A stretch of DNA of 64,000 bases from Mesorhizobium neociceri (GTDB lineage: Bacteria; Pseudomonadota; Alphaproteobacteria; Rhizobiales; Rhizobiaceae), in the NCBI RefSeq assembly GCF_013520985.1, contig NZ_JACDTY010000012.1:1-64000 (forward strand), written 5' to 3'. The translations under genes were made by a program, and so were the position numbers. Shown here piece after piece: positions 7,901 through 16,915 of the stretch; positions within the stretch are counted from its first letter, which is position 1; each line of letters starts with the position of its first letter. Under the pieces are notes generated by a model. It did no database searches and was not told the DNA's origin. It saw only the letters and a program-made list of their open reading frames with translations.

Positions 7901-9979
7901 ATGAGAAACGCGAGCGGCCCCAATCCGATGAAAACCGATGCCCTTGCGACGCATGCGTCGATGGCCACCGGACAACTGGTTCTGGACAGGATCGACTATG
8001 ATGAGCGCGCCACCATGCGCGCCTGGGAGAGTTTTCTTTCCGACGAGCCGACATCCGCCCGCGATCCGGTCCACGTTCGCTCGCTGATCCACGATTCCTG
8101 GTATCGCAGCGCCACCGGCGGCATCAATGCGCAAGGCATCGAAGCGCCGCTGAGCAGTGATCGCGACGAGATCGAATATCTGACCCGCGCCAATGCGGAG
8201 CTGCTTTCGGCGGCACGCCGGTCGTTCGCCTCCCTTGGTCAGTTGCTGGACGGGACAGGCGCGATGCTGGTGCTGGCCGACGGCGACGGCGTGTTGATCG
8301 ATGCCATCGGTGACAAGAAGACCCTGCATGACGGCATGGACATTCATCTGGGCATCGGCGGCAAGTGGAACGAGGACGCCGTCGGAACCAACGGCATCGG
8401 TACGGCACTATGGACTGGTGAGCCGATCTTCGTCCACGCGGCTGAACATTTCTGCGCCGGCATCAAATCCTGGACCTGCGCCGGCGCGCCGATCCGCGAT
8501 CCCTTGGATGGCAAGATCATCGGCGTTGTCGACCTGTCCGGCTATTCGCCGATCTTCCGGCCGCACAACACAGCGCTCGTCGCCGCCACCGCCAGACAGA
8601 TCGAGAAGGCGCTGGCCGAGCAGCAGCAGGAGCAACGCACGCGCCTGCTAGAGGCCTTTATTTCCTCAGCTCCCAACTACCGCCGAAAGGACGGGTTGGT
8701 GATCGTCGATCATCGTGGCCGTGCGATCTTCTGCAACAACGTCCCCAATGGCGACACGACAGAGATGATGGACGGCCCGATGGAACCAGGGCGTGGTCGT
8801 TGGCTCATGAACCTGCCGGCCTCCGGCTCCGACACCGACCTCGCCAACGCGCTGCCGGTACATCTGCGGTCCTGCCATGTCACGCCACTGAAGCTTGATG
8901 GCGATCTTCGTGGCGCGGCTTTGGTGTTCCCGTCGGTGCCGGCCGTCTCGATCACGACGGCGATACGCCGCCAGGAGAACAAACACCTGCGGGCAGCCGC
9001 GGCAATGATCGTCGGCGAGAGTGAGAAATTGCTGGCTGCCGTCGATGTCGCCTCCCGGGTGGCCGGTTCGAACGGTGTCACCTCGCTGCTGATAGAGGGC
9101 GAAACCGGCGTTGGAAAAGAGCTGTTTGCGCGGCTGGTCCATGCCGGCAGCCGGCGCACCGAAACCGACCCGTTCATCGCCATGAACTGTGGCGCAATCA
9201 CCAAGGAACTGTTCGGCAGCGAGTTGTTCGGCCATGTGGGCGGCGCCTTTACCGGAGCTTCGCGTGACGGCAAGCCGGGCATCTTCGAACTTGCCAATGG
9301 CGGCGTGCTCAGTCTTGACGAGATCGGCGAGTTGCCGCTCGAAATCCAGCCCTTCCTGTTGCGTGTCCTGGAGGAGCGAGTGGTCCACCGCATCGGCGAC
9401 TCCAGGGGTCGGTCGGTGGATGTGCGACTGGTCGCCTCGACCAATCGCGACCTCAAGCAGGAGGTCGCCGCCGGGCGTTTCCGCAGCGATCTCTACTACC
9501 GCATCGGTGCGGTCTCGATCCATGTTCCGCCCCTGCGAGAACGCGGCGACGACGTGCTGTTGCTGATCGAGCATTTCAACCGGCAGATCGCGAAGCTGGG
9601 AGGCAACGATCCGCTGGAGTTCTCAAACGAAGCGCTCGACGCGCTGCTGACGTATCGCTGGCCGGGCAACGTGCGCGAACTGAAGAACCTGGTCGAGCGC
9701 CTGCACATCATGGCGCGCGGCGGCACGATCGAACTGCAGGACCTTCCCGGAGAAATCAGTGCGGGCAATCGCAACAGCATGGCCATGCACAACGACCATC
9801 CCACAGCCATACTCGAAGCGCCGGTGTGTTCGTTCGAGGATGCGGAACGCCAGGCGATCAAGAATGCGCTTGCTGCTGAGGGCGGCAATCTCAGCAAGGT
9901 TGCGCTGAGGCTCGGCATTTCGCGGCCGACGCTGTATCGCAAGCTCGGCCAATACGGCATCCGGCGCGGCTTCCTCTAG
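7901..9979 (+). CDS. Sigma-54-dependent activator, AcoR type (GAF-AAA+-Fis HTH)
   Basis: A 692-residue enhancer-binding protein. The N-terminal half holds a GAF-like sensor (about residues 75-230), as in AcoR and other regulators of acetoin, acetone or alcohol metabolism. The AAA+ domain has Walker A GETGVGKE at 400-407, the sigma-54 contact loop GAFTGA at 448-453, Walker B around GGVLSLDEIGE, and the Arg-rich NREL region. A Fis-type helix-turn-helix (LSKVALRLGISRPTLYRKLG) closes the protein. It converges on the 3' end of the monooxygenase operon, whose 5' end carries a strong -24/-12 promoter, so it is the obvious activator. The inducer is inferred to be an alkane-derived alcohol or ketone. 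ATG 7928 is an alternative start. Confidence 0.92.
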   Translation: MRNASGPNPMKTDALATHASMATGQLVLDRIDYDERATMRAWESFLSDEPTSARDPVHVRSLIHDSWYRSATGGINAQGIEAPLSSDRDEIEYLTRANAELLSAARRSFASLGQLLDGTGAMLVLADGDGVLIDAIGDKKTLHDGMDIHLGIGGKWNEDAVGTNGIGTALWTGEPIFVHAAEHFCAGIKSWTCAGAPIRDPLDGKIIGVVDLSGYSPIFRPHNTALVAATARQIEKALAEQQQEQRTRLLEAFISSAPNYRRKDGLVIVDHRGRAIFCNNVPNGDTTEMMDGPMEPGRGRWLMNLPASGSDTDLANALPVHLRSCHVTPLKLDGDLRGAALVFPSVPAVSITTAIRRQENKHLRAAAAMIVGESEKLLAAVDVASRVAGSNGVTSLLIEGETGVGKELFARLVHAGSRRTETDPFIAMNCGAITKELFGSELFGHVGGAFTGASRDGKPGIFELANGGVLSLDEIGELPLEIQPFLLRVLEERVVHRIGDSRGRSVDVRLVASTNRDLKQEVAAGRFRSDLYYRIGAVSIHVPPLRERGDDVLLLIEHFNRQIAKLGGNDPLEFSNEALDALLTYRWPGNVRELKNLVERLHIMARGGTIELQDLPGEISAGNRNSMAMHNDHPTAILEAPVCSFEDAERQAIKNALAAEGGNLSKVALRLGISRPTLYRKLGQYGIRRGFL

Positions 9980-10047
9980 GCTCAATCATCGGCACAAAAA
10001 ACCTGCGGCATTCGCGCCGCCGGTTGGGGGAAAATCGTCGACCGAAA

Positions 10048-10061
10048 TTGCCTTCAGGCAA
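10048..10061 (-). terminator. Short hairpin between convergent genes
   Basis: TTGCC (10048-10052) and GGCAA (10057-10061) with a 4-base loop form a small hairpin after the DUF1097 stop; on the minus strand it is followed by TTTCGG. This is the only terminator-like element between the operon end and the convergent activator gene. Confidence 0.3.
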
Positions 10062-10076
10062 CCGTCAGGGGCATGA

Positions 10077-10574
10077 TCAGGTCTTCACGACAGCACCGGT
10101 CACTTTCTCCGAGGCGTAGCCGAGGGCGTTGCCGATGATCAGCGAAATCACCACGGCCGTCGCGACCTTGACGATGCCTGCAGCACCTTCGCCATAGGCG
10201 GCGGCACCGAGCAGAAATAGCGCTGCGGTCGTTGCGTAGCCGTAGACCGCCGACGGAATGGCGCTCAACAATGGCAGCTTGGCCGCGAGGATCAGGACAA
10301 TAATTGAAATGCCGACGCAAATGCCGGCCATGATCGCGGTAACGCCGATAGATGTCAGCGCAATCAAGGCACCGGCCGCACAGATCGCACCCCACAGGTT
10401 TGCCACCGCCGAGTTCTTGAACCCGGCCTCCTTGCCGCCGCAGTGATAGAAACTTCCCCAGCCGACGAACACTGCCCAGATCAGCAGATAAGGGTTGCCG
10501 ATCGCGATCGCAGCCCATGTCGCAATGCCACCCATAATGCCGATGACGACGGCCAGTCCCGTAACAAGATCCAT
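10077..10574 (-). CDS. DUF1097-family inner-membrane protein (165 aa)
   Basis: A very hydrophobic protein with about five membrane helices and a polar loop WGSFYHCGGKEAGFKNSAVANLWG, matching DUF1097 (Escherichia coli YcdZ-type) proteins as I recall the family. No transport substrate is established for the family. It is the last gene on the strand of the monooxygenase operon, 142 bp after the alcohol dehydrogenase, with an inverted repeat between them. A role in movement of a small solute such as an alcohol, ketone or acid is possible but only inferred from position. Confidence 0.75.
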   Translation of the reverse strand: MDLVTGLAVVIGIMGGIATWAAIAIGNPYLLIWAVFVGWGSFYHCGGKEAGFKNSAVANLWGAICAAGALIALTSIGVTAIMAGICVGISIIVLILAAKLPLLSAIPSAVYGYATTAALFLLGAAAYGEGAAGIVKVATAVVISLIIGNALGYASEKVTGAVVKT

Positions 10575-10674
10575 GTTGTCCTCCCGTTTTTAAACACCAC
10601 GAAGCAAGGAAACTCGTATGGGGATCGCGCTTCGCCGACGTTCCCGATCTGCAAACGACATGGCATCGGCCATG

Positions 10675-10700
10675 ACGCGGCACGCCCGTTTGTGCCGCGT
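10675..10700. repeat. Perfect 9-bp inverted repeat after the alcohol dehydrogenase gene
   Basis: ACGCGGCAC (10675-10683) and GTGCCGCGT (10692-10700) with an 8-base loop lie 17 bp past the alcohol dehydrogenase stop. No U tract follows on the minus strand, so it looks like a 3' stabilising hairpin between this gene and the DUF1097 gene rather than a full terminator. Confidence 0.5.
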
Positions 10701-10716
10701 TCAGTCCAGAAGCTTT

Positions 10717-11760
10717 TCAGGGCACGATGACGCCGCGGCCGGTGAAACGTCGGTTCTTGAAATCGTCGAGCGCGGTGTTGATGCTGGCCAGATTGTACTC
10801 GGTGTAGTGCATCTTGACCTTGCCGTCGGCGTTGAGCTCCATCAGTTCGACAAGCTCGGTGAAATTGCCAACCAGGCTACCGCCGATGTTGATCTCCTCG
10901 ATGACGAGATGCGCGGTCGGCACGTTGATATTGCCGCCATAGCCGACGACGAACAGTTGCCCGCCCTTGCGCACCATCTTCCAGCAGATGTTCTCGACAC
11001 CGAGTTCGCCGACGAAGTCGATCACCACATGGGCGCCACCGCCGGTGATCTGGCTGACTTCCTCGACGACGTTTGGCCCGCCATCGAGGATAAAGTCGGC
11101 GCCAAGGTCCTTGGCCAACACCCGCGCCGCCGGCTCGCGGTCGACAGCGATGATGCGGCAGCCCGAAATCGCGTGCAGCGATTGCAGCGCGATGTGGCCG
11201 AGCCCGCCAATGCCGAGCAGCACGCAGTAGCTGCCTGGCCGCAGCAGTTTGGCGGCGCGCTTGGCGGCGCGGTAGGCGGTGATGCCGGCATCGGCCAGCG
11301 GCGCCACCTCGATCGGCGTGATGTTGGCATTCAGCTTGATCAGCGAACGCTCGCTGGTGATGAAATACTCGGCGAAGCCACCATTCATGCCGAGGCCGGG
11401 GAACTGACCGTTGTCGCAATACATGTCCTCGCCATGACGGCAGTTGAGGCAGATGCCGCATGAACGGAACGGATGGCAGATCACCGCATCGCCGCGCTTG
11501 ACCGACCTGACGCCGCTGCCGACCTCCTCGACCCAACCGGCATTTTCGTGACCCATGATGTAGGGCAACAGCGTGCCCTCGGGATCCATGGTCGGCTTCC
11601 ACACGCCTTCGATGATGTGCAGGTCGGTGCGGCAGAGGCCGGCGGCTCCGACCCGCACGATCACCTCGTCGGGCGCGGTGATCGTCGGCGCCTTGACCTC
11701 CTCGATCTTGAGCCGGACGTTCATCTTGGGATCGTATTCGTAGAGTCTGGCAGCTTTCAT
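10717..11760 (-). CDS. Zinc-dependent NAD alcohol dehydrogenase (347 aa)
   Basis: A medium-chain dehydrogenase. Catalytic zinc ligands are Cys43 and His71-Glu72 (GHEN); the structural zinc lobe has Cys101, Cys104, Cys107 and Cys115 (CGICLNCRHGEDMYC). The dinucleotide motif GIGGLG is at 183-188, and Asp207 after the second strand favours NAD over NADP. Propane-type di-iron monooxygenase clusters regularly include such an enzyme to oxidise the first alcohol, for example 2-propanol to acetone. It lies 53 bp after the chaperonin gene and completes the oxidation pathway. The exact substrate cannot be read from sequence. Confidence 0.9.
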   Translation of the reverse strand: MKAARLYEYDPKMNVRLKIEEVKAPTITAPDEVIVRVGAAGLCRTDLHIIEGVWKPTMDPEGTLLPYIMGHENAGWVEEVGSGVRSVKRGDAVICHPFRSCGICLNCRHGEDMYCDNGQFPGLGMNGGFAEYFITSERSLIKLNANITPIEVAPLADAGITAYRAAKRAAKLLRPGSYCVLLGIGGLGHIALQSLHAISGCRIIAVDREPAARVLAKDLGADFILDGGPNVVEEVSQITGGGAHVVIDFVGELGVENICWKMVRKGGQLFVVGYGGNINVPTAHLVIEEINIGGSLVGNFTELVELMELNADGKVKMHYTEYNLASINTALDDFKNRRFTGRGVIVP

Positions 11761-11813
11761 CGTCGTATCCCTTTAATGTAGAGATTGTCTGGGTCGAGAT
11801 TGTCTGGATTGCT

Positions 11814-13445
11814 TCAGGCGCGGCCGAGCTTTTCGGAACCGCCACCACGCGCCGGCCCGGCCGTCGGATCCTCATCCTCGGCAAGGTCGCCAATCAGCGT
11901 TTCGGTGGTCAGGATCAGCGTCGCCACCGAAGCGGCGTTGGCGAGCGCGGTGTAGGTGACGCGGACGGGATCGATGATCCCAGCCTCGAACATGTTCTGG
12001 TACGCGCCGGTCGACGCGTTGTAGCCGTAGCCGCCGTTGATGCGGGTGACCTCGGTCACCACCGCTTCGGGATCGGCGCCGGCATTGGCGGCGATGCGCC
12101 ACAGCGGCCGCGACAGAACCGAGCGCACCAGGCGCACACCTTCGGCGACATCGCCGTCGACGCCGGCCGCCACCTTGTCGAGCAGCGGCGCGATCTGGGC
12201 CAGCGCCGAACCACCGCCGGCGACGACACCCTCCTCGGATGCGGCACGCACCGCATTCAGGGAATCCTCGATCAGCTGGATGGTCCGCTTCTGCTCGACA
12301 GGCGTGACACCGCCGGCATAGAGGATCGCGGTGCCGCCGGAGAGCTTGGCCAGGCGTTCGCGCAGCTTGTCCTGATCAATGTTCGGCTGCGAGGCTTCGT
12401 ACTGCCGCTGCACCTGGGCGCGGCGCGAGGCGATTGCGGCATGGTCGCCGCCACCGCGAATGATCGACGTGTAAGACGAGCTGGTCTTCACCCGGTCGGC
12501 GGTCCCGAGATCATCGGCGGTGATATCCTCGAGCCGACCGCCAAGATCGCGGGCAATCACCTTGCCGCCGGTGATGATGGCGAGATCTTCCATCATCGCC
12601 TTGCGCCAATGGCCATATTCCGGCGGATGGACAACGAGGTATCGTCCCGGTCCCTGCTTGCCGAGCAACCTCACCACCACTTCCGGCGACATCTCCTCGG
12701 ACACGATCAGCAGCGGCCGGCCATCCTCGTCGGCGATGCGGCGAACCGCATCGAGCTGCCCGGGCTCCTTGATCTTGAGATCGGTCATCAGGATGTAGGG
12801 CCGTTCGAGCACAGCCTCCATCTTCTCCTGGTCGGTCACCATGTGATGCGAGAGATAGCCGCGTTCGAACGACATGCCTTCGACGACATCGAGCGTGGTC
12901 TCGGTGGTGACGCTGAAATCCGTGGTGATCACGCCCTCGATCCCAACGCGTTGATGGGCCTCAGCCACGAGGGCGCCAAGTGTGGTGTTGGTCGCCGCGA
13001 TGTTGGCGACCGACGCCAGGATGCCGTTGCCCTTTGCCGGTTTGGCCGATGCCTTGAGCGCGGCCACCACCGCCGCCACGGCAAGGTCGATGCCCTTGCA
13101 CAGATCAACGGATTTCACCCCGCGCTCATTCGCCTCGACACCACCCTGGATGAGCGCATTGGCGAGCACGATGGCCGTCGTGGTGCCGTCACCGGCCACC
13201 TCGTTGGTCTGCATCGACACTTCGCGGACGACCTGCGCACCCATGTTTTCGAAACGGTCGTGCAGCTCGATCTCGGAAGCGATGCTGACACCGTCGCGGG
13301 TCACCATCGGCGTGCCGATCGGCCGATCGATCATGGCGTTCATGCCTTTGGGGCCGAGCGTCGGCTCGACGGCGGCGGCGAGCCGGAAAACGCCGCGGGC
13401 GAGAGCACGACGGGCCTGCGAATTGTGAAGCATTATCTTGGGCAT
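11814..13445 (-). CDS. GroEL-type chaperonin of the monooxygenase operon (543 aa)
   Basis: A complete chaperonin 60 with TLGPKG at 29-34, the ATP site DG at 51-52 and GDGTTT at 85-90. It differs from a housekeeping GroEL: there is no groES next to it and the tail ends in a basic GGGSEKLGRA instead of Gly-Gly-Met repeats. Known from mycobacterial mim and related propane monooxygenase clusters: a dedicated GroEL homologue is needed to fold the large hydroxylase subunit. The same role is inferred here from position. It would have to borrow a GroES from elsewhere or work without one. Confidence 0.92.
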   Translation of the reverse strand: MPKIMLHNSQARRALARGVFRLAAAVEPTLGPKGMNAMIDRPIGTPMVTRDGVSIASEIELHDRFENMGAQVVREVSMQTNEVAGDGTTTAIVLANALIQGGVEANERGVKSVDLCKGIDLAVAAVVAALKASAKPAKGNGILASVANIAATNTTLGALVAEAHQRVGIEGVITTDFSVTTETTLDVVEGMSFERGYLSHHMVTDQEKMEAVLERPYILMTDLKIKEPGQLDAVRRIADEDGRPLLIVSEEMSPEVVVRLLGKQGPGRYLVVHPPEYGHWRKAMMEDLAIITGGKVIARDLGGRLEDITADDLGTADRVKTSSSYTSIIRGGGDHAAIASRRAQVQRQYEASQPNIDQDKLRERLAKLSGGTAILYAGGVTPVEQKRTIQLIEDSLNAVRAASEEGVVAGGGSALAQIAPLLDKVAAGVDGDVAEGVRLVRSVLSRPLWRIAANAGADPEAVVTEVTRINGGYGYNASTGAYQNMFEAGIIDPVRVTYTALANAASVATLILTTETLIGDLAEDEDPTAGPARGGGSEKLGRA

Positions 13446-13522
13446 GATTCCTCCTTCCGCCTTACGGGCGGGTTGTTGGTTGGGGGCCTCGTGCGAGGGA
13501 GGCCGTTGCTGTCAGCTCTGCT

Positions 13523-14320
13523 TCAGGCGGTCGGCGCGGTTCGTGCCGGCACGCGATCCAGAATGAAATCGACCAGCGTCGGCTCGCCGTCGACCACATC
13601 CAGTTCCTTGTATCTCGTCTGCTTGAGCCCACGGCACAGTGCGCCGTTGAACTCCATGTTGATGCGCACACCGCGCAGTTCGGCGAGATGGGCGCTGAGC
13701 GCGCCGTGCGGGATGTGCTGCCCGTCCCAGGTCACGAACACAGGATCATCGGCCCGGCGGTCCGGAAAACGCTCGAGCAGAGCCGCCCGGTATCGCGGCT
13801 TCTGCTTGGCCGCCTCGCCCGGCTCGAACCGCGCGACGTCATAGGCCGGCAAATCCATGCCGAGGATTTCGCGATCGGTCAGGCCATGCGCCTTGAGGCC
13901 GCGCAGAACCGCTTCCTGGCGCCGCTTGAATGCCTTCATTGCGAAGGTTTCACGCAAGGCACCGAGATCCTGATCCTCGGCAAGCACGGCGAAGATGTCG
14001 CCGAAGGTCTTGCCCTCCGCCATGCCGCGATTGACCTCCTCCGCGAACATGTGGTCGTGCAGTTTGACGCGATAGGCCGGCGCCCAGGAGAGCTGGTCGA
14101 GCGCCTTGCGGACGCCGTCCAGCATCAGGAACGCGAAGTTGGGCGAGCACCAGTAGGTCGGCAGGCGGAAATCTATCTCCACGCTGCCATCGACCGTCAC
14201 ATCAGCCCGCTCGACGAAGCCCATCTCGGTGATGGGTTCGTCGAGTTCCGGGTCGTTGACCTCACCAAGGCGCTGCCAGAGTTCCTTCTGGCAGTCGCCG
14301 GAAACGCTGGCGGTTGCCAT
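13523..14320 (-). CDS. MIP18/DUF59-domain metal or Fe-S assembly protein (265 aa)
   Basis: The N-terminal 85 residues match the MIP18 (DUF59) family: LWQRLGEVNDPELDEPITEMGFV and a conserved Cys58 in TYWCSPN. The C-terminal 180 residues (FGDIFAVLAEDQDLGALRETFAMKAFKRRQEA onward) are not assigned. MIP18 proteins help load iron-sulfur or other metal centres. In this operon the targets would be the di-iron hydroxylase or the 2Fe-2S reductase. Only 5 bp separates it from the amidohydrolase stop, so translation is probably coupled. The role is family knowledge plus context. Confidence 0.8.
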   Translation of the reverse strand: MATASVSGDCQKELWQRLGEVNDPELDEPITEMGFVERADVTVDGSVEIDFRLPTYWCSPNFAFLMLDGVRKALDQLSWAPAYRVKLHDHMFAEEVNRGMAEGKTFGDIFAVLAEDQDLGALRETFAMKAFKRRQEAVLRGLKAHGLTDREILGMDLPAYDVARFEPGEAAKQKPRYRAALLERFPDRRADDPVFVTWDGQHIPHGALSAHLAELRGVRINMEFNGALCRGLKQTRYKELDVVDGEPTLVDFILDRVPARTAPTA

Positions 14321-14325
14321 GGCTC

Positions 14326-15348
14326 CTACTCCGCCGCGATGCTGAAGGGCGAACTGGCGAGCGCCTTCTTCTTGGCTTCGACGTCGATATTGTAGAGACG
14401 CGCGGCATTGAGGCCGAGGATCTTCTCCTTGATCTCGTCGGTAAGCTGCACGCCGCGTTCGGCGGCGATATCCTGCGGGATCTGGTAGGCCCAGAATTTC
14501 TCGACCAGCCAGCGCGGCGTCCAGATCGCGTAGTCGGAGCCGAACAGGATCTTCTCCGGCCCGAGCCAGAACAAAAGTTCCGCGATGACCTCACCGAAAT
14601 AGCGCGGGCGGGCGTGGATGAAGGGCAGCGCCACCGCCAGGCCGCCATAGACATTGGTTTCCTGCGTCGCGATCCAGCAGAAATCGTCGAGACGCGGCAG
14701 GCCGCAATGCTCGACAATCCAATTGAGGTTTTGAAAATCCGTCGCGGCGTGGTCGACGTCATGAACGTCGAAGGCATCCTTACTAAGCGGAATGATCGTC
14801 GGCCCCTTGTGGACGTGGATGTTCCTGATGCCGAGCTTGTCGCAGAGTTCAAAGCATTTGTAGGCATCGGGATCGGTGAGCTTCCAGCCCTTGGAGGCGC
14901 CGTTCCACTCGGCCGTGTACATCTTCACGCCCTTGACGTTGTAGGTCTCCTTGAGGAAGTGGATGTATTCCAGCGCCTTCTCGCCGTCGCGCGGGTCGAA
15001 GGCGCCGTTGACGATGAAACGCTCGGGATAGCGCTTGGCGACCTCGGCGTTGCGCTCGATCGTATTGAAGCCGTTCTTGTAGAAATCCCTGAGGTAGGTC
15101 GACTGGACGATTGCCACATCGTCAGGCCCGTCGATGAACAGGTCGCGATAGAGATCGTCGGCGCTGTATTTCTCGAACTTGCTCTTTTCCCACAGCTGTT
15201 CCTTCGGGCTCAAGCCCGTGTGATAGGCATAGAAGCATTCGATGAACTGCTTGCCGTGGATGTTCTTCTGGTTTTCCGGGCTGCCGTCCCAGAAATGGGT
15301 GTGGCCGTCGACCACGAAAATGTCCTTGCCTTCCGGTGTTCTGTACAT
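14326..15348 (-). CDS. Amidohydrolase-2 family protein of the monooxygenase operon (340 aa)
   Basis: ATG 15348 is chosen because GGAGGC lies 5 bases upstream; the frame itself is open much further. A TIM-barrel metal hydrolase: HxH at residues 16-18 (DGHTHFW), later His residues in HKGP and EHCGLPRLDDF, and Asp in ILFGSDYAIW. Members of this family hydrolyse or decarboxylate small rings and carboxylates. Homologues accompany actinobacterial prm/mim clusters but have no proven activity. It may act on a product or have an assembly role; I leave that open. Confidence 0.82.
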   Translation of the reverse strand: MYRTPEGKDIFVVDGHTHFWDGSPENQKNIHGKQFIECFYAYHTGLSPKEQLWEKSKFEKYSADDLYRDLFIDGPDDVAIVQSTYLRDFYKNGFNTIERNAEVAKRYPERFIVNGAFDPRDGEKALEYIHFLKETYNVKGVKMYTAEWNGASKGWKLTDPDAYKCFELCDKLGIRNIHVHKGPTIIPLSKDAFDVHDVDHAATDFQNLNWIVEHCGLPRLDDFCWIATQETNVYGGLAVALPFIHARPRYFGEVIAELLFWLGPEKILFGSDYAIWTPRWLVEKFWAYQIPQDIAAERGVQLTDEIKEKILGLNAARLYNIDVEAKKKALASSPFSIAAE

Positions 15349-15419
15349 GGTTGCCTCCGCAGCAATCGCATTGATCGGTTCGGCGCGCCGCACCTGCGGC
15401 GCGCCAGTTTCCTTGACGG

Positions 15420-15791
15420 TTATTCGATGTATTCGAACATCTCGTCCATGTTGCCGAACAGGATCACGGTGTTGTCGTCGACGCGGACCATGCGGCCGTA
15501 ATGGGTGGAGGTGTTGACCTCGAAGGTCTCGGCCGAAATCTCGCGGCCGAGATATTCGCCGATCGCGTCCATCTTGAAGATCAGCTTGCCGTCGCCGTCG
15601 ATGCGGATCAGCGCCGGCTGGTAGGTGATGGTGACACCGGGCTTCTGGCCCATGAATTCGGCAATGGCGCGAGCTTCGACCGAGTCGTTCATGGTGACGC
15701 CGCACTGATGCGAGATCGTCTGCTCGAAGGTGATGTCCTTCATCGCCTTGAAGATGTTGGAATGCGTTGCGTCGCGTGCTGCTAATGACAT
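15420..15791 (-). CDS. mimD: Di-iron monooxygenase coupling (effector) protein
   Basis: 123 residues of the MmoB/DmpM regulatory protein family: no metal ligands or Cys redox motifs, a compact alpha/beta domain from about residue 25 (CGVTMNDSVEARAIAEFMGQKPGVTITYQPALIRIDGDGKLIF). Such proteins bind the hydroxylase and tune oxygen activation and coupling. It lies 17 bp after the small hydroxylase subunit and 71 bp before the amidohydrolase. The gene order (large, reductase, small, coupling) matches the prmABCD/mimABCD arrangement. Confidence 0.9.
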   Translation of the reverse strand: MSLAARDATHSNIFKAMKDITFEQTISHQCGVTMNDSVEARAIAEFMGQKPGVTITYQPALIRIDGDGKLIFKMDAIGEYLGREISAETFEVNTSTHYGRMVRVDDNTVILFGNMDEMFEYIE

Positions 15792-15808
15792 GACGATTTC
15801 TCCCTGTT

Positions 15809-16867
15809 TCAGCGCTTGAGGCCGAGTTCGCCGAGGATCTGGCCAATCCGCTCCTCGGATTTGGCGCGGACGTCAGTGAATGCGACCGGCTTGGAATGCG
15901 GCATCGACCAGATCGGCTGCAGGCCGATGGCTGCCTTGTCGGCGAGCGCGCCGTGTTTCTTGACCCAGCCCTGGAAGAGCTTCCTGTTCGCCGCGCCGTG
16001 CTTCTCGTCATTGGCGAGCATGTGGATGAGGTCGATCGTGTTGGCGAGGTTGCGCTCGTAGTCGGCCTCGGCGGCCGAGATCACCGCCGGCGTGATGAAG
16101 TCATGGTTGGCGGCGGCGATCTGCATCAGGAAGCCTGAGCGGAACACCTCGCCGACCAGCGGCTCGAAGACAATGTTGATGGCAAAATACTGCTCGAGAT
16201 AGTCGGTCGCGCCCATGATGGTTTCGACCGCTTCGCGCGTGCCTTGCCAGTTCTTGTCGTCGAGCCAGGCCCTCTTGCCGAGCTCGTCGTCCCAGCCGGG
16301 CAGATCCATGCCTATCTCGGCAAGGTAGAGCGTGATATCCTGGGCAAGCCTGAGTTTGTAGGAAGAGTTGGTCAGCGTCGCGTTGTTGATCATCTGGGTG
16401 TAGCCGTAACGCTGCGCCTGCATCAGCGAAGTGCCGAGGCCGAATTCGGCATGCTTCCAGGCGCCGAGCTGGGTTTGCAGGATCTTGACCCAGGCTTTGT
16501 CGAAGGTCTTCGGCGCGCCCGACTTGCGGGCATTGTTGATGACGCTCTGCACCATCGTCTCGATCTTCGACTGGCGCTGGTAGTGCGTGCGCTCCCATTC
16601 CTGGTCGGGGGCGCGGAAGGCATGCCAGTTGGAACTCTGGGCGGCAGTGTTCTGCTTGACATAGGCGCCCTTGCCGTCGGCGAAGGAGATGATCCAGTTC
16701 TGGATCAAATAGCGTTCCGGATCGGGCTGCACGTCGACCGTCATGTCCTCATAGTGGGTTGCACGCTGGCCTTTCGGCTCGAAATACCGGTATTTCCGGC
16801 TGTCGGAGTCGGCGAAGATCGCAGCACCGGCGGCTCCGGATCCGACTGAACTCGAGGTTGCAGGCAT
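15809..16867 (-). CDS. mimC: Di-iron monooxygenase hydroxylase small subunit
   Basis: 352 residues of the ferritin-like beta subunit family of soluble di-iron monooxygenases, mostly helical, with landmarks RYLIQNWIISFADGKGAYVKQNT, AEFGLGTSLMQAQRYG and YLEQYFAINIVFEPLVGEVFRSGFLMQIAAANHD. The beta subunit lacks the paired Glu-x-x-His iron ligands of the alpha subunit and stabilises the hydroxylase dimer. The N-terminal 18 residues are Gly/Ala/Ser-rich and probably disordered. It lies 48 bp after the reductase stop. Confidence 0.92.
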   Translation of the reverse strand: MPATSSSVGSGAAGAAIFADSDSRKYRYFEPKGQRATHYEDMTVDVQPDPERYLIQNWIISFADGKGAYVKQNTAAQSSNWHAFRAPDQEWERTHYQRQSKIETMVQSVINNARKSGAPKTFDKAWVKILQTQLGAWKHAEFGLGTSLMQAQRYGYTQMINNATLTNSSYKLRLAQDITLYLAEIGMDLPGWDDELGKRAWLDDKNWQGTREAVETIMGATDYLEQYFAINIVFEPLVGEVFRSGFLMQIAAANHDFITPAVISAAEADYERNLANTIDLIHMLANDEKHGAANRKLFQGWVKKHGALADKAAIGLQPIWSMPHSKPVAFTDVRAKSEERIGQILGELGLKR

Positions 16868-16915
16868 AGTCTCTCTCCCTTGTTGCAGTTGTGGTTGGCT
16901 TGCGCGTTGCCGCCC

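Noticed and set aside
10675..10700. Inverted repeat as a second sigma-54 or activator site
   Set aside because: It contains GGCAC but no GC element at the right spacing on either strand; it sits past a stop codon and reads better as a 3' hairpin.
12441..13844. 467-codon open frame on the plus strand
   Set aside because: Antisense to groEL and the MIP18 gene; no recognisable motif and no ribosome site.
15349..16011. Upstream extension of the amidohydrolase frame
   Set aside because: The extension overlaps mimD and the end of mimC in another frame; a strong ribosome site marks ATG 15348 as the real start.
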